The notes beneath the pieces were generated by a model that worked only from the letters and a program-made list of their open reading frames with translations, did not search any database and was not told where the DNA came from. Below are positions 1-8,986 of a stretch of DNA of 32,915 nucleotides, one piece after another (positions within the stretch are counted from its first letter, which is position 1; the number at the start of each line of letters is the position of its first letter). This DNA comes from Paraburkholderia elongata (GTDB taxonomy: Bacteria; Pseudomonadota; Gammaproteobacteria; Burkholderiales; Burkholderiaceae): positions 1 through 32,915 of the forward strand of contig NZ_WOEZ01000108.1 of NCBI RefSeq assembly GCF_013177735.1, read 5' to 3'. Both the position numbers and the translations under genes were made by a program.

Positions 1-792
1 CCGGGACATACGGAAGCGGGCGTTGACCTGACTAGACTTGCAGGGATGGCCCCTGGTGGTTTGCTAGCGGAGGTCGTGAACGACGATGGCACCATGGCGC
101 GACTGCCACAGCTAATTGCCTTTGCGCGCCAGCATTCGCTGCCCATCATCACGATCAAGGACCTTATCGCATATCGTCGGAAACGGGAGCGTATTGTCGA
201 ACGAATTTCGGCGGCACGCTTGCCGACTCGATACGGTGTGTTCACTGTCTACGGGTATAGAGACATCATTTCGGGGCAGGAGCACGCCGCTTTGGTCATG
301 GGCGAATTGGCAGGCGGTGAGTCACCTCTCGTACGTGTTCACTCCGAGTGTTTAACCGGAGAGGTCTTCGGGTCGATCCGATGTGATTGTCGTGGCCAAC
401 TTGACCTTGCAATGGCGCAAATCGCAGCTGTGGGCCGCGGTGTCGTGGTCTATCTAAAAGGACACGAGGGGCGAGGCATTGGCTTAACAGAGAAGCTGAG
501 GGCTTACGCATTGCAGGATGAAGGCCTCGATACCGTCGAGGCCAACCTGAAACTCGGTCCTGAGGTTGACATGCGAGATTACTCCGTCGGCGCACAGATT
601 CTGCAAGATCTTGGCGTGACGAAGATGAGACTGATGACAAACAATCCGCTCAAGTATCGCGGCATCTCCGACTTCGGATTAAGTATCGAAGAGCGCGTGC
701 CACTCATCGTCGTGCCGAATAGTGAAAACGCCTCATACCTGCGTACTAAGGAGGTAGTACTCGGCCATACGCTAGGGCTTGGAGATAACTAA
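1..792 (+). CDS. ribBA: RibBA (3' part): end of DHBP synthase domain plus GTP cyclohydrolase II
   Basis: Riboflavin biosynthesis enzyme, cut at its 5' end by the window edge. The frame is open from base 1 and begins with PGHTEAGVDL, the end of the 3,4-dihydroxy-2-butanone 4-phosphate synthase (RibB) domain, followed by NDDGTMARLPQL. The ATG at 46 is therefore an internal methionine, not the start. The rest is a complete GTP cyclohydrolase II domain: the zinc-binding set SECLTGEVFGSIRCDC (three Cys), the GRGIGL and RAYALQDEG segments with the catalytic Tyr, DTVEAN, and the MTNNPLKY substrate loop. The two domains open the riboflavin pathway from ribulose 5-phosphate and GTP. The stretch looks richer in A/T than the genes downstream, so it may be an extra, acquired ribBA copy rather than the housekeeping one; this is an impression, not a calculation. 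No other rib gene is in the window. Confidence 0.93.
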   Translation, partial: PGHTEAGVDLTRLAGMAPGGLLAEVVNDDGTMARLPQLIAFARQHSLPIITIKDLIAYRRKRERIVERISAARLPTRYGVFTVYGYRDIISGQEHAALVMGELAGGESPLVRVHSECLTGEVFGSIRCDCRGQLDLAMAQIAAVGRGVVVYLKGHEGRGIGLTEKLRAYALQDEGLDTVEANLKLGPEVDMRDYSVGAQILQDLGVTKMRLMTNNPLKYRGISDFGLSIEERVPLIVVPNSENASYLRTKEVVLGHTLGLGDN

Positions 793-1092
793 AATGCGAG
801 CCGAAGTGGCCGTCTATACGAAAGTATCGGAAACCTTATCAATGATATGACCTCCTCATTCGATCGATGATTTGTAGCGCACTCGTGCCTGCAATACGCT
901 ATATCCAAAGCTGATTGCCACTGCAACACGTGTTAGTCCATGCGGACCAATGCGCGTTACCGACAGTTGCGGTTGATCTTTTACGGCGACGACCGTGCAT
1001 GAGTTCGACGTCAGGACAGTGGCTGTATGGCTTGAGTTCCATCTCCGGATTCTTATTAATCGCCGCTTTGCTTGTAACCAGGTAATCCCGCC
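793..1092. other. Intergenic region between ribBA and the CoA-transferase gene
   Basis: About 300 bases with no convincing gene. A frame of 18 codons (794-850) starts two bases after the ribBA stop and encodes MRAEVAVYTKVSETLSMI. It could be a small peptide or a decayed start of a lost downstream gene, but nothing supports expression. The promoter of the acyl-CoA oxidation block should lie here. I see no strong hairpin, T-tract or riboswitch-like structure. Confidence 0.5.
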
Positions 1093-2331
1093 ATGAACGA
1101 ATCACATTCGGAAAGCATCTTCACGGGCCTGAAGGTCGTCGACCTCGCCAGCTACATTGCGGGCCCCGCCGCGACCACCATCCTTTCGGACTTTGGCGCC
1201 ACTGTCATCAAAGTGGAACCGCCCGAAACCGGCGATCCCTATCGTCACGCCTATGCCACGCCCCCCAACCCGGTCAGCGAGCACAACTACACGTGGCAAC
1301 TGACCAACCGTAACAAACGCAGCATTGCCCTGGATCTCAAGGCCCCTGCCGCAAAAGACGTGCTTGCATGCCTCGTGAAATGGGCCGATGTCCTCGTGAC
1401 CAATTTCCCGCCCAAGGTGAAGGAAAAGCTCGGTCTGTCTTATGAGGCGTTCAATGCACTCAATCCGCGTCTGATCTACGCCGACATTACCGGCTATGGT
1501 GCAAGAGGCGCAGAGGCGGACAAGCCCGGCTTCGATCTAACCGCGTACTGGGCTCGCACCGGGTTGATGGCAGTGACACACGACGAGGATAGCCCGCCGA
1601 CTTTACCAATCGTGGGAATCGGCGACCACGCCACGGCCAGCACCCTGTATTCGGCAATCGTCACCGGCCTGTATCGCAGGGAAAGGACGGGTAAAGGCAG
1701 CCATGTCAGCACGTCCCTGATCGCCGAAGGTGCGTGGGCCGCGGCGGCATGGATAGAAGGTGCGCTCAACGGCGCCACGTTCTTCAGCCAGCATAACCGT
1801 AAGAGGCCGCCAAACGCGCTGATGAACCCCTATTGCACGTCGGACAATCGCTGGCTCTTACTCGTTGCAGTTCAGGAAAAGGATTGGCCCGGGTTCGTAG
1901 CAGCCATGGGGCTGCCGGAACTGCTGCAGGACCCGCGGTTCGCCGACGCCAAGCTACGTGCGCAAAACGCAGCGGCACTGGTCGAAGTCCTCGATCCGAT
2001 ATTCGCCAGCAAACCGCTTCAGCACTGGAGGCAGGTTCTGGACGCCGGCCGGGTGATTTTCGGTGTGGTCCAGATTGCGGACGAGATCGTCAACGATCCG
2101 CAGATGCACGAGAACCAGATTCTCGTTCCGCTGGCCGAGCCCACCGCAGGCGTCACTCACACGGTCAACAGCCCCGTGCAGGTGGCAGGCGTGCAGAAGG
2201 TGAAGCCTGGCCGCGCGCCGAGGCTGGGGGAACACAGTGCCGAAGTGCTTCGCGAGCTAGGCTTCACCGCAGACGAGATCGACAAATTTTGTTCGACTGG
2301 CGCGGTGTCGCAATCTGCGCCCGCGGAGTGA
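1093..2331 (+). CDS. Class III (CaiB/BaiF family) CoA-transferase
   Basis: Transfers CoA between acyl-CoA thioesters and free carboxylic acids through an aspartyl mixed-anhydride intermediate, so it would activate the substrate of the downstream dehydrogenase. The 412-residue protein has the usual family length. The N-terminus (GLKVVDLASYIAGPAATTIL, then DFGATVIKVEPPETGDP) is the family CoA-binding fold. The catalytic Asp is most likely D178 in GIGDHATAS, followed by the family segment RRERTGKGSHVSTSL. The ATG at 1093 follows AGGTAAT at a workable distance, and the protein begins as relatives do. The first gene of the plus-strand block, it is 150 bases upstream of etfB. The substrate cannot be read from the sequence; CaiB/BaiF members use carnitine, formate/oxalate, succinate, itaconate, aromatic acids and others. 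Confidence 0.9.
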   Translation: MNESHSESIFTGLKVVDLASYIAGPAATTILSDFGATVIKVEPPETGDPYRHAYATPPNPVSEHNYTWQLTNRNKRSIALDLKAPAAKDVLACLVKWADVLVTNFPPKVKEKLGLSYEAFNALNPRLIYADITGYGARGAEADKPGFDLTAYWARTGLMAVTHDEDSPPTLPIVGIGDHATASTLYSAIVTGLYRRERTGKGSHVSTSLIAEGAWAAAAWIEGALNGATFFSQHNRKRPPNALMNPYCTSDNRWLLLVAVQEKDWPGFVAAMGLPELLQDPRFADAKLRAQNAAALVEVLDPIFASKPLQHWRQVLDAGRVIFGVVQIADEIVNDPQMHENQILVPLAEPTAGVTHTVNSPVQVAGVQKVKPGRAPRLGEHSAEVLRELGFTADEIDKFCSTGAVSQSAPAE

Positions 2332-2481
2332 TGCTCAGGTCACCTCGATTCCCGTCGCCTGATTTCGCGAGATCGATTGCGCACGTAGTTCCCGTAAGAG
2401 GTCTCTATGCCAGTAGATCAGCATGCCCATCAGCGTAGCCAGGGCAGGCCAAAGTATTCAACATAGCGTGAGGGCTTAATT

Positions 2482-3231
2482 ATGAAAGTCATGGTACCCG
2501 TCAAACGAGTTGTCGATCCGAACGCCAAGGTTCGCGTCAAGTCCGATGGCTCCGGTGTCGACCTCGCCAATCTCAAGATGTCCATCAATCCCTTCGATGA
2601 AATTAGTGTCGAGGAGGCTGTCCGATTGAAAGAGAAGGGTTTGGTTTCCGAAATCGTCTGCGTATCCATCGGACCGCCGCAGGCGGAAGAGACCATTCGT
2701 ACGTCTTTGGCGATGGGCGCCGATCGCGGCATCCTGATCGGTTTCGACGGCGCATTGGAGCCGCTTGCGGTAGCGAAAATTCTCAAGGCGATTGCCCTCG
2801 AGGAAGCCCCCGATCTGATCATCCTGGGCAAGCAGGCGATCGATTACGACTGCGACCAGACTGGACAGATGCTCGCTGCCTTGCTTGGCTGGCCGCAAGG
2901 CACGTTTGCGTCGAAAGTGTCGTTCGAAGACAGTACGGTGATCGTGACCCGCGAAGTCGACGGCGGTCACCAGACCGTAAAGCTCAAGATGCCGGCGATC
3001 ATCACCACCGATCTTCGCCTCAACACACCGCGCTATGCGGCCCTGCCGGCCATCATGCAGGCAAAGAAGAAGCCAGTCGCCAAAAGACCGATCGATGCCT
3101 TTGGCGTCGATGTCGCCGCCCGGCTGGAAATCCTGAAGATGGCGGAGCCCCCGGCACGCAAGGGCGGCATCAAGGTTAAGACCGCTCAGGATCTGGTTGA
3201 AAAACTCAAGAACGAAGCAGGAGTACTGTGA
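2482..3231 (+). CDS. etfB: Electron transfer flavoprotein subunit beta
   Basis: Small subunit of the soluble ETF heterodimer, which accepts electrons from acyl-CoA dehydrogenases on FAD and delivers them to ETF:ubiquinone oxidoreductase. Residues 1-12 (MKVMVPVKRVVD) are the family N-terminus. DQTGQMLAALLGWPQGTFASKV and the signature TTDLRLNTPRYAALPAIMQAK, which includes the partner-recognition loop, are intact. At 249 residues it is full length. GAGGG lies just upstream of the ATG. The stop codon overlaps the etfA start in a TGATG arrangement, which indicates translational coupling of the two subunits. The 150-base gap before it contains only a 19-codon frame (2407-2466) with no visible homology. 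Since most Burkholderiales carry a housekeeping etfBA, this is probably a dedicated extra pair. Confidence 0.95.
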   Translation: MKVMVPVKRVVDPNAKVRVKSDGSGVDLANLKMSINPFDEISVEEAVRLKEKGLVSEIVCVSIGPPQAEETIRTSLAMGADRGILIGFDGALEPLAVAKILKAIALEEAPDLIILGKQAIDYDCDQTGQMLAALLGWPQGTFASKVSFEDSTVIVTREVDGGHQTVKLKMPAIITTDLRLNTPRYAALPAIMQAKKKPVAKRPIDAFGVDVAARLEILKMAEPPARKGGIKVKTAQDLVEKLKNEAGVL

Positions 3232-4175
3232 TGACGACGCTGTTGCTAGCCGAACACGACAACACCCATCTCAAAGAGGCGACCGCCAAGGCGCTGACCG
3301 CGGCCAAGCAGTTGAGCGGCGACGTTCATCTGCTTGTTGCAGGCTCACAATGCCGTTCAGTGGCCGAGGATGCCGCCAAATTGGATGGCGTGGCCAAGGT
3401 TCTTCTCGCCGACGCGCTCCCTTACGAGCATTTTCTACCCGAGTCCGTTGCGGGACTCCTGATATCGCTGGCCGGCGGCTATGACGCACTCGTAGCGCCA
3501 TCGACGGCCAACGGTCGCAACATCATGCCGCGCGTCGCCGCCCTGCTTGATGTCATGCAGATCTCCGACATGATGAAGGTGATCGGTCCGGACACCTTCG
3601 AACGGCCGATCTTCGCCGGAAACGTCATCGAAACCGTTCGATCGCACGATGCCAAAAAGGTGTTCACGGTGCGCACAACGGCATTCCCAGCGGCGGGAAG
3701 CGGAGCGACCGCACCGATCGAAGCGATCGAGACAATAGTCGATCCCGGGACATCGAGCATCCTCTCGGAGGAACTCATCAAGTCCGATCGGCCTGAACTT
3801 GCCACCGCAAAGATCGTCATCTCGGGCGGCCGCGGCCTGCAGAGCAAGGAGAACTTCGCCAAATACATCGAGCCGATCGCCGACCAACTCCGTGCCGCGA
3901 TGGGTGCGTCTCGCGCGGCGGTCGACGCCGGGTATGCGCCGAACGATTGGCAAGTCGGCCAGACCGGCAAGATCATCGCCCCCGAACTGTATATCGCTGC
4001 GGGGATATCAGGTGCAATTCAACATCTCGCCGGGATGAAGGATTCGAAGGTGATCGTCGCGATCAATAAAGATGCTGACGCGCCCATATTCGGGGTAGCG
4101 GATTACGGCATCGTGGGCGATCTATACGAGATTCTTCCGGAGCTGTCCTCTGAACTTAAGAAGATCGGTCACTAG
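3231..4175 (+). CDS. etfA: Electron transfer flavoprotein subunit alpha
   Basis: FAD-carrying large subunit of ETF, partner of the beta subunit encoded immediately upstream. The C-terminal FAD domain is unmistakable: VISGGRGLQSKENF, VGQTGKIIAPELY, GISGAIQHLAGMKDSK, VAINKDADAPIF and ADYGIVGDLYEILPEL. The 314 residues match the family. A GTG at 3228 is also in frame, but the ATG at 3231 is better placed: AGGAG at 3219-3223 is seven bases before it, and it overlaps the etfB stop. The dehydrogenase that would feed it and the quinone oxidoreductase it would reduce are the next two genes, so the four form a complete electron route to ubiquinone. Confidence 0.95.
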   Translation: MTTLLLAEHDNTHLKEATAKALTAAKQLSGDVHLLVAGSQCRSVAEDAAKLDGVAKVLLADALPYEHFLPESVAGLLISLAGGYDALVAPSTANGRNIMPRVAALLDVMQISDMMKVIGPDTFERPIFAGNVIETVRSHDAKKVFTVRTTAFPAAGSGATAPIEAIETIVDPGTSSILSEELIKSDRPELATAKIVISGGRGLQSKENFAKYIEPIADQLRAAMGASRAAVDAGYAPNDWQVGQTGKIIAPELYIAAGISGAIQHLAGMKDSKVIVAINKDADAPIFGVADYGIVGDLYEILPELSSELKKIGH

Positions 4176-4233
4176 CCTTTTGTTGCGGTGCATCCAGCGC
4201 TGACTTTTCAGAATTAATTTGGAATCCTCTACC

Positions 4234-6027
4234 ATGCCAATCTACAAGGCTCCGCAGAAGGACTATTTGTTCCTTCTGAACGATGTGTTTCATTTCGACC
4301 GCTACTCTGATCTCCCCGGCTTTTCCGATCTCTCGCCGGATATCCTTGAGGCGACGCTCGAGGAGGCGGCGAAATTGTGCGAGCAAGCGATCGCTCCGTT
4401 GAACAGAGTCGGCGACATCGAGGGCTGCACCCGCCATGACGACGAAAGCGTAACGACCCCGACCGGCTTCAAGGATGCCTTCAAGCAGCTCACCTCGGGT
4501 GGCTGGTTGGGCATGTCCGCCCCTGCCGAATACGGCGGTCAGTATCTGCCGAACGTGCTCAGCGACGTTGTAGCGGAATTTTTGGGTTCCGCGAATCTCG
4601 CTTTCTCGATGTATCCGCTCCTCACAAAGGGAGCTGTGGCGGCGCTGCATGATCACGGCTCACCGGAGCTGAAAGACACCTACCTACCCAAGATGGTCAG
4701 CGGCGAATGGACCGGCGTGATGTCCCTCACCGAGGCGCACTGCGGCACCGATCTCGGCCTGCTTCGCACCAAGGCCGTGAAACAAGCCGATGGCAGCTAC
4801 ACGATCACTGGGAACAAGATCTTCATTTCCGCCGGCGACCACGACATGGCCGACAACATCGTCCATCTCGTCCTTGCCCGGCTCGAGGGAGCGCCCGCCG
4901 GCGTTCACGGCATTTCGCTGTTCCTCGTTCCCAAACTGCGACCAGACGCTGACGGGACACTGCATCCTAACCATGTGTCTTGCGGCTCTATCGAGCACAA
5001 GATGGGCATTCACGGCAACTGCACCTGCGTGATGAACTACGACGACTCCACCGGCTGGTTGGTCGGCGAAGAGAATCGTGGACTTAACGCCATGTTCACA
5101 ATGATGAACCACTCGCGCCTGGCCGTCGGCATCAACGGAGTGGCAATCGCGGAGGTCGCTTATCAGAATGCGGTGCTCTACGCACGGGAGCGCCTGCAGA
5201 GCCGCTCGCCGAACGGCGCGAAGTTTCCTGACAAGCCTGCCGACCCGATCATTGTCCATCCCGACGTCCGCCGGATGTTGATGACCGGCCGCGCCTTCAC
5301 GGAAGCCGCGCGCGCTCTGGTCGTATGGTCGGGGATGCGTCACGACGTCGCCAGCCGCGGGACGGACGAGAAGGCCCGTCAAGAGGCGGAAGACCACATG
5401 GGACTGTTGACACCCATTATCAAAGGTTTCGGCACTGACATGGGTTTCGAAGTCGCAGTGATGGCGCAGCAGATCTACGGCGGTCACGGATACGTTGCCG
5501 AAAACGGCATGGAACAATTCGTCCGCGACGCACGGATCAGTCAGATTTACGAGGGAGCCAACGGCGTCCAGGCACTCGATCTGGTTGGAAGAAAACTCGG
5601 CCTGAACGGTGGCCGGGCCGTCATGGCTTTCTTGGGCGAGATCTCCAGCTATCTGCAGGAGCACGCCGCCGATGCGGCGATGACGGATTATGTCAGGCCG
5701 ATGCAAGACGCGCTGGAGCGGCTTAAGCAGGCGACGGCCTGGGTGGGCAAGGCTGGCGCTGCGAATCGCGACGACGCCGTCGGGGCATCCTACGCATTTA
5801 TGCACCTTTTCGGGCTGGTCGGCTTGGGTTACATGTGGTGCCGCATGGCCGAGGCGGCGAGCCGAAAACTTGCCACGTGCGCCGATGGCGAGAAACAGAT
5901 GCTCAACAGCAAGCTGGTCACCGGACAGTTCTTCATGGACCACATGCTGCCCGCAACGACGACCTATTTGGCACGCATCACGGCGGGTTCGGCCAGCATG
6001 ATGGCCCTCCCCGCTGAGGCCTTCTAA
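4234..6027 (+). CDS. Large acyl-CoA dehydrogenase, DmdC-like subfamily
   Basis: FAD-dependent alpha,beta-dehydrogenation of an acyl-CoA, with electrons passed to ETF. The 597-residue length, the N-terminus MPIYKAPQKDYLFLLNDVF and the extra C-terminal domain (about 470-597) place it in the long subfamily that includes 3-methylmercaptopropionyl-CoA dehydrogenase (DmdC), rather than the 380-residue short-chain type. Visible motifs are the FAD/substrate segment MSLTEAHCGTDLG (163-175), KIFISAGDHD, QIYGGHGYVAENGMEQFVRD and IYEGANGVQALDLVGRKL, with E440 the probable catalytic base. A TTG at 4219 is in frame, but the ATG at 4234 gives the standard family N-terminus and has GGAA upstream. True substrate unknown: DmdC-type dehydrogenases act on varied acyl-CoAs, and no other dmd gene is nearby. 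Confidence 0.9.
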   Translation: MPIYKAPQKDYLFLLNDVFHFDRYSDLPGFSDLSPDILEATLEEAAKLCEQAIAPLNRVGDIEGCTRHDDESVTTPTGFKDAFKQLTSGGWLGMSAPAEYGGQYLPNVLSDVVAEFLGSANLAFSMYPLLTKGAVAALHDHGSPELKDTYLPKMVSGEWTGVMSLTEAHCGTDLGLLRTKAVKQADGSYTITGNKIFISAGDHDMADNIVHLVLARLEGAPAGVHGISLFLVPKLRPDADGTLHPNHVSCGSIEHKMGIHGNCTCVMNYDDSTGWLVGEENRGLNAMFTMMNHSRLAVGINGVAIAEVAYQNAVLYARERLQSRSPNGAKFPDKPADPIIVHPDVRRMLMTGRAFTEAARALVVWSGMRHDVASRGTDEKARQEAEDHMGLLTPIIKGFGTDMGFEVAVMAQQIYGGHGYVAENGMEQFVRDARISQIYEGANGVQALDLVGRKLGLNGGRAVMAFLGEISSYLQEHAADAAMTDYVRPMQDALERLKQATAWVGKAGAANRDDAVGASYAFMHLFGLVGLGYMWCRMAEAASRKLATCADGEKQMLNSKLVTGQFFMDHMLPATTTYLARITAGSASMMALPAEAF

Positions 6028-6065
6028 TCGCTGCGAAAGCGCAAACAGAGACAGCGAGGTAAACA

Positions 6066-7718
6066 ATGCCTAATTCGTCCGCCCCCCGCGACGCAATGGA
6101 CTTTGACGTCGTCATCGTCGGCGCTGGGCCAGCCGGACTGGCGGCGGCGATCCGACTGAAGCAGCAAGCGCCCGATATCTCGATTGTGGTTGTCGAGAAA
6201 GGCTCCGAGGTGGGTGCCCACATCCTCTCGGGTGCGGTTATCGATCCAATCGGTCTTGATCGCCTCCTGCCTGGCTGGCGTGACGAGCCAGGCCCCATCC
6301 AGCAACCGGTTGTAGAGGACCGGTTCCTCTGGATGACCGCCAATCGTGCGCTGCCGCTGCCGGGGTTCCTCATGCCGCCTTTGATGAGCAATCGCGGAAA
6401 TTTCATCGTCTCGCTCGGCAACGTCTGCCGTTGGCTCGGCGAGAAGGCGACCGCCTTGGGCGTCGATATCTACCCCGGGTTCTCGGCCACAGAAGTGCTA
6501 TATGGAGCAAATGGCGAGGTCACGGGCATCGCCACGGGCGACATGGGGATCGGCAAGACTGGCGAGCCCACTGATGCTTTCACCCGGGGCGTCGAACTTC
6601 GCGGCAAATACACCGTGTTCGCGGAGGGCGCACGGGGCAGCCTTTCAAAGACCGTGATTGAACGCTTCAAGCTCGCCACCGATCGTGAGCCGCAGAAGTT
6701 CGGAATCGGGATCAAGGAACTGTGGCAGGTCGCACCTGAAAAGCATCGACCAGGTCTTGTTCAACATAGCTTCGGATGGCCGCTGGATCTGAAGACGGGT
6801 GGAGGGTCATTCCTCTATCACTTCGGCGAAAGCCTCGTTTGTGTCGGATTTGTCGTTCACCTCAACTATCACAACCCTTGGCTCTCACCCTTCGAGGAGT
6901 TCCAGAGGTTCAAGACCCACGCCGGCATCCGGGAAACGTTCGCGGGCGGCAAACGCCTCTCCTACGGCGCTCGGGCGATTACGGAGGGGGGATGGCAATC
7001 GGTCCCCAAGCTGGTTTTCCCCGGGGGAGCTCTCGTCGGGTGCGCAGCCGGTTTCGTGAATCTTCCCCGCATCAAGGGGAGTCACAACGCGATCCTTTCG
7101 GGGATCGCCGTGGCTGACGAGATTGCAGCGGCGCTTTCCGCTGGACGCGAGCATGATGAACTAACGTCCTACGAGAACGGCTGGCGAAGCTCCCTAATCG
7201 GAAAGGATCTTAAGCGCGTCCGCAACGTCAAGCCTCTGTGGTCGAAGCTGGGCACCGTCGTAGGCGTTGGTTTGGGCGGTGTCGACATGTGGTGCAACAC
7301 GCTCGGCTTTTCGCTGTTGGGCACTCTACGTCACGGCAAGCCGGACAGCGCAACGCTGTTGCCCGCCGCGCAGTGCAAACGGATCGACTATCCCAAGCCT
7401 GACGGGCAGATCAGCTTCGATCGGCTATCCTCGGTATTTCTCTCGAACACTAACCATGCGGAGAACCAGCCAGTACACCTACATGTCCGCAATGCCGATG
7501 TTCAACGATCGTCGGAACATAACGTCTACGCGGGCCCGTCGACACGCTATTGTCCCGCCGGAGTCTATGAGTGGGTCGGCGAGGGAACCGAGTTGAAGTA
7601 TGTCGTCAACGCTCAGAACTGCGTTCATTGCAAAACCTGCGACATTAAGGACCCAAACGCCAACATCACCTGGGTACCTCCGGAGGGCGGGGGCGGTCCC
7701 AACTACCCCAACATGTGA
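6066..7718 (+). CDS. Electron transfer flavoprotein:ubiquinone oxidoreductase
   Basis: Membrane-associated FAD and [4Fe-4S] enzyme that oxidises reduced ETF and reduces ubiquinone. The 550 residues match the family. VVIVGAGPAGLAAAIRL (15-31) is the FAD-binding Rossmann motif. GALVGCAAGFVNLPRIKGSHNAI forms part of the flavin/quinone site. The C-terminal cluster ligands are C496 (YCPAGVYEW), C519, C522 and C525 (NCVHCKTCDIKDP), ending in the family signature NITWVPPEGGGGPNY. It starts 38 bases after the acyl-CoA dehydrogenase stop. As the last gene of the block it makes the cluster self-sufficient from CoA activation to the quinone pool. About 220 bases follow before the LysR gene, with no clear intrinsic terminator. 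Confidence 0.95.
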   Translation: MPNSSAPRDAMDFDVVIVGAGPAGLAAAIRLKQQAPDISIVVVEKGSEVGAHILSGAVIDPIGLDRLLPGWRDEPGPIQQPVVEDRFLWMTANRALPLPGFLMPPLMSNRGNFIVSLGNVCRWLGEKATALGVDIYPGFSATEVLYGANGEVTGIATGDMGIGKTGEPTDAFTRGVELRGKYTVFAEGARGSLSKTVIERFKLATDREPQKFGIGIKELWQVAPEKHRPGLVQHSFGWPLDLKTGGGSFLYHFGESLVCVGFVVHLNYHNPWLSPFEEFQRFKTHAGIRETFAGGKRLSYGARAITEGGWQSVPKLVFPGGALVGCAAGFVNLPRIKGSHNAILSGIAVADEIAAALSAGREHDELTSYENGWRSSLIGKDLKRVRNVKPLWSKLGTVVGVGLGGVDMWCNTLGFSLLGTLRHGKPDSATLLPAAQCKRIDYPKPDGQISFDRLSSVFLSNTNHAENQPVHLHVRNADVQRSSEHNVYAGPSTRYCPAGVYEWVGEGTELKYVVNAQNCVHCKTCDIKDPNANITWVPPEGGGGPNYPNM

Positions 7719-7936
7719 CCGAGGTCCGTCGTTAAGCCGTCCCACACAAAGAGCACATGTCATGCGCGGCGATCACCAGGCGGTTGTAGTGAGCATGCAG
7801 GCGGGAGCCAAAAAAAACGATCGCCGACGAACTGGCTGCGCAACGTGACCACGTTCTGCCTGGCTTGCCCGCGTTGCGAGAGAAGGACTGACGGCATCGT
7901 TTGCTTGTCGTCGTGATTTTGATGTGGAGATGAACT

Positions 7937-8896
7937 ATGGACCTGTTACGAAGCATGCAAATATTCGAGTGTGTGGCCGACAGCAAAAGCTATACGTCGG
8001 CCGCCCACCACCTGAACATGTCGACCGGCGCTGTATCCAGGCACATTTCGGAGCTCGAGCAGCATCTACGCACTCGGCTATTTCATCGAACGACACGGCG
8101 TATCGCTCTCACGTCCGCAGGCAACCGCTATCTCGCGCGTTGCAAGTCGATTCTCGAAACCCTGAACGAAGCGGAGGCCGAAGCCCGGGCGATTCACCTG
8201 CGTCCCAGCGGATGCCTCAGAGTGCATGCATCACAATCGCTGGCTCAGCACTATCTCGTTCCAGCGTTAAAGTCCTACCGAGAGCAGCATCCGTCCGTAC
8301 AGATCGGCTTGACACTGTCGGATGCACCGATCGATCTGCTCAATAGCGAATTCGACATTGCGATCATGGCAGTAGAGGCGTTACGCGATTCGTCACTCGT
8401 CTGCACGCGGCTCGGCGATGCGCACAGTGTTCTGTGCGCGGCGCCGCATTACATCCACTCGCTTCAGGAAATACATTCTCTGCCTGATGTTTCGCGTCAC
8501 ACTTTCATTTATCTCACGCCGCAGTGGTCCGAGAATGCCGAACTGATCGCCCACGGGCCGGACTGCCGTGAAACACTTGTTGTTAAACCCGACATGTGCA
8601 TCAGTTCACTGTATTCAATGGTCACCGCCCTCGAGCTCGGCATGGGTGTCGGCTTGCTCCCAATGCGGGCAGCTGTCGATGCGTTTCGTCATGGTAGGCT
8701 CGCGCATGTGCTGCCCGGCTATCAGTTCGAGCGTGTTGGCATCTACGCGGTGTTCGCGTCGAGGTTGTTTCTCGATGCCAAAGTGAGAACGTGGCTGGAA
8801 CATCTGAAAATCAGCTTCGCCGATTGCGGCAATGACCACCGATCAAGTCCGAGACCGATGATCGCCAGGCATGAGTGTGCTCTGGACGTCGCGTGA
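7937..8896 (+). CDS. LysR-family transcriptional regulator
   Basis: DNA-binding regulator with an N-terminal winged helix-turn-helix (about residues 18-37; SYTSAAHHLNMSTGAVSRHI, then LRTRLFHRTTRRIALTSAG) and a C-terminal periplasmic-binding-protein-like effector domain. The 319 residues include a slightly long tail of no clear homology. The ATG is preceded by GGAG at 7926-7929. It points the same way as the acyl-CoA oxidation genes and lies 218 bases after them, so it could regulate that block, but the usual divergent arrangement is absent and no operator can be assigned. Effector unknown. Confidence 0.88.
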   Translation: MDLLRSMQIFECVADSKSYTSAAHHLNMSTGAVSRHISELEQHLRTRLFHRTTRRIALTSAGNRYLARCKSILETLNEAEAEARAIHLRPSGCLRVHASQSLAQHYLVPALKSYREQHPSVQIGLTLSDAPIDLLNSEFDIAIMAVEALRDSSLVCTRLGDAHSVLCAAPHYIHSLQEIHSLPDVSRHTFIYLTPQWSENAELIAHGPDCRETLVVKPDMCISSLYSMVTALELGMGVGLLPMRAAVDAFRHGRLAHVLPGYQFERVGIYAVFASRLFLDAKVRTWLEHLKISFADCGNDHRSSPRPMIARHECALDVA

Positions 8897-8945
8897 CAAT
8901 TTTGTATCGGAGGAAATCCTGAATCGGGTCGCGACCAATGCTCCC

Positions 8946-8986
8946 CTGGCGGTACGTCTTGCTCCGCCAGTGTGGCGGTACACTGG
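8946..8986 (+). repeat. Two overlapping, mutually exclusive hairpins
   Basis: CTGGCGG (8946-8952) pairs perfectly with CCGCCAG (8964-8970) over an 11-base loop. CCAGTGT (8967-8973) pairs perfectly with ACACTGG (8980-8986) over a 6-base loop. The arms share 8967-8970, so only one can form at a time. They sit between the LysR stop and the start of the next gene. No T-tract follows, so a classical intrinsic terminator is not supported. Confidence 0.5.

Noticed and set aside
2407..2466. 19-codon frame before etfB with a purine-rich stretch ahead of it, as a possible leader peptide
   Set aside because: No codon bias typical of attenuation, no following hairpin, and no recognisable sequence.
4684..6066. 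460-codon open frame opposite the acyl-CoA dehydrogenase
   Set aside because: The sense strand has unmistakable family motifs throughout; the antisense product shows no coherent domain.
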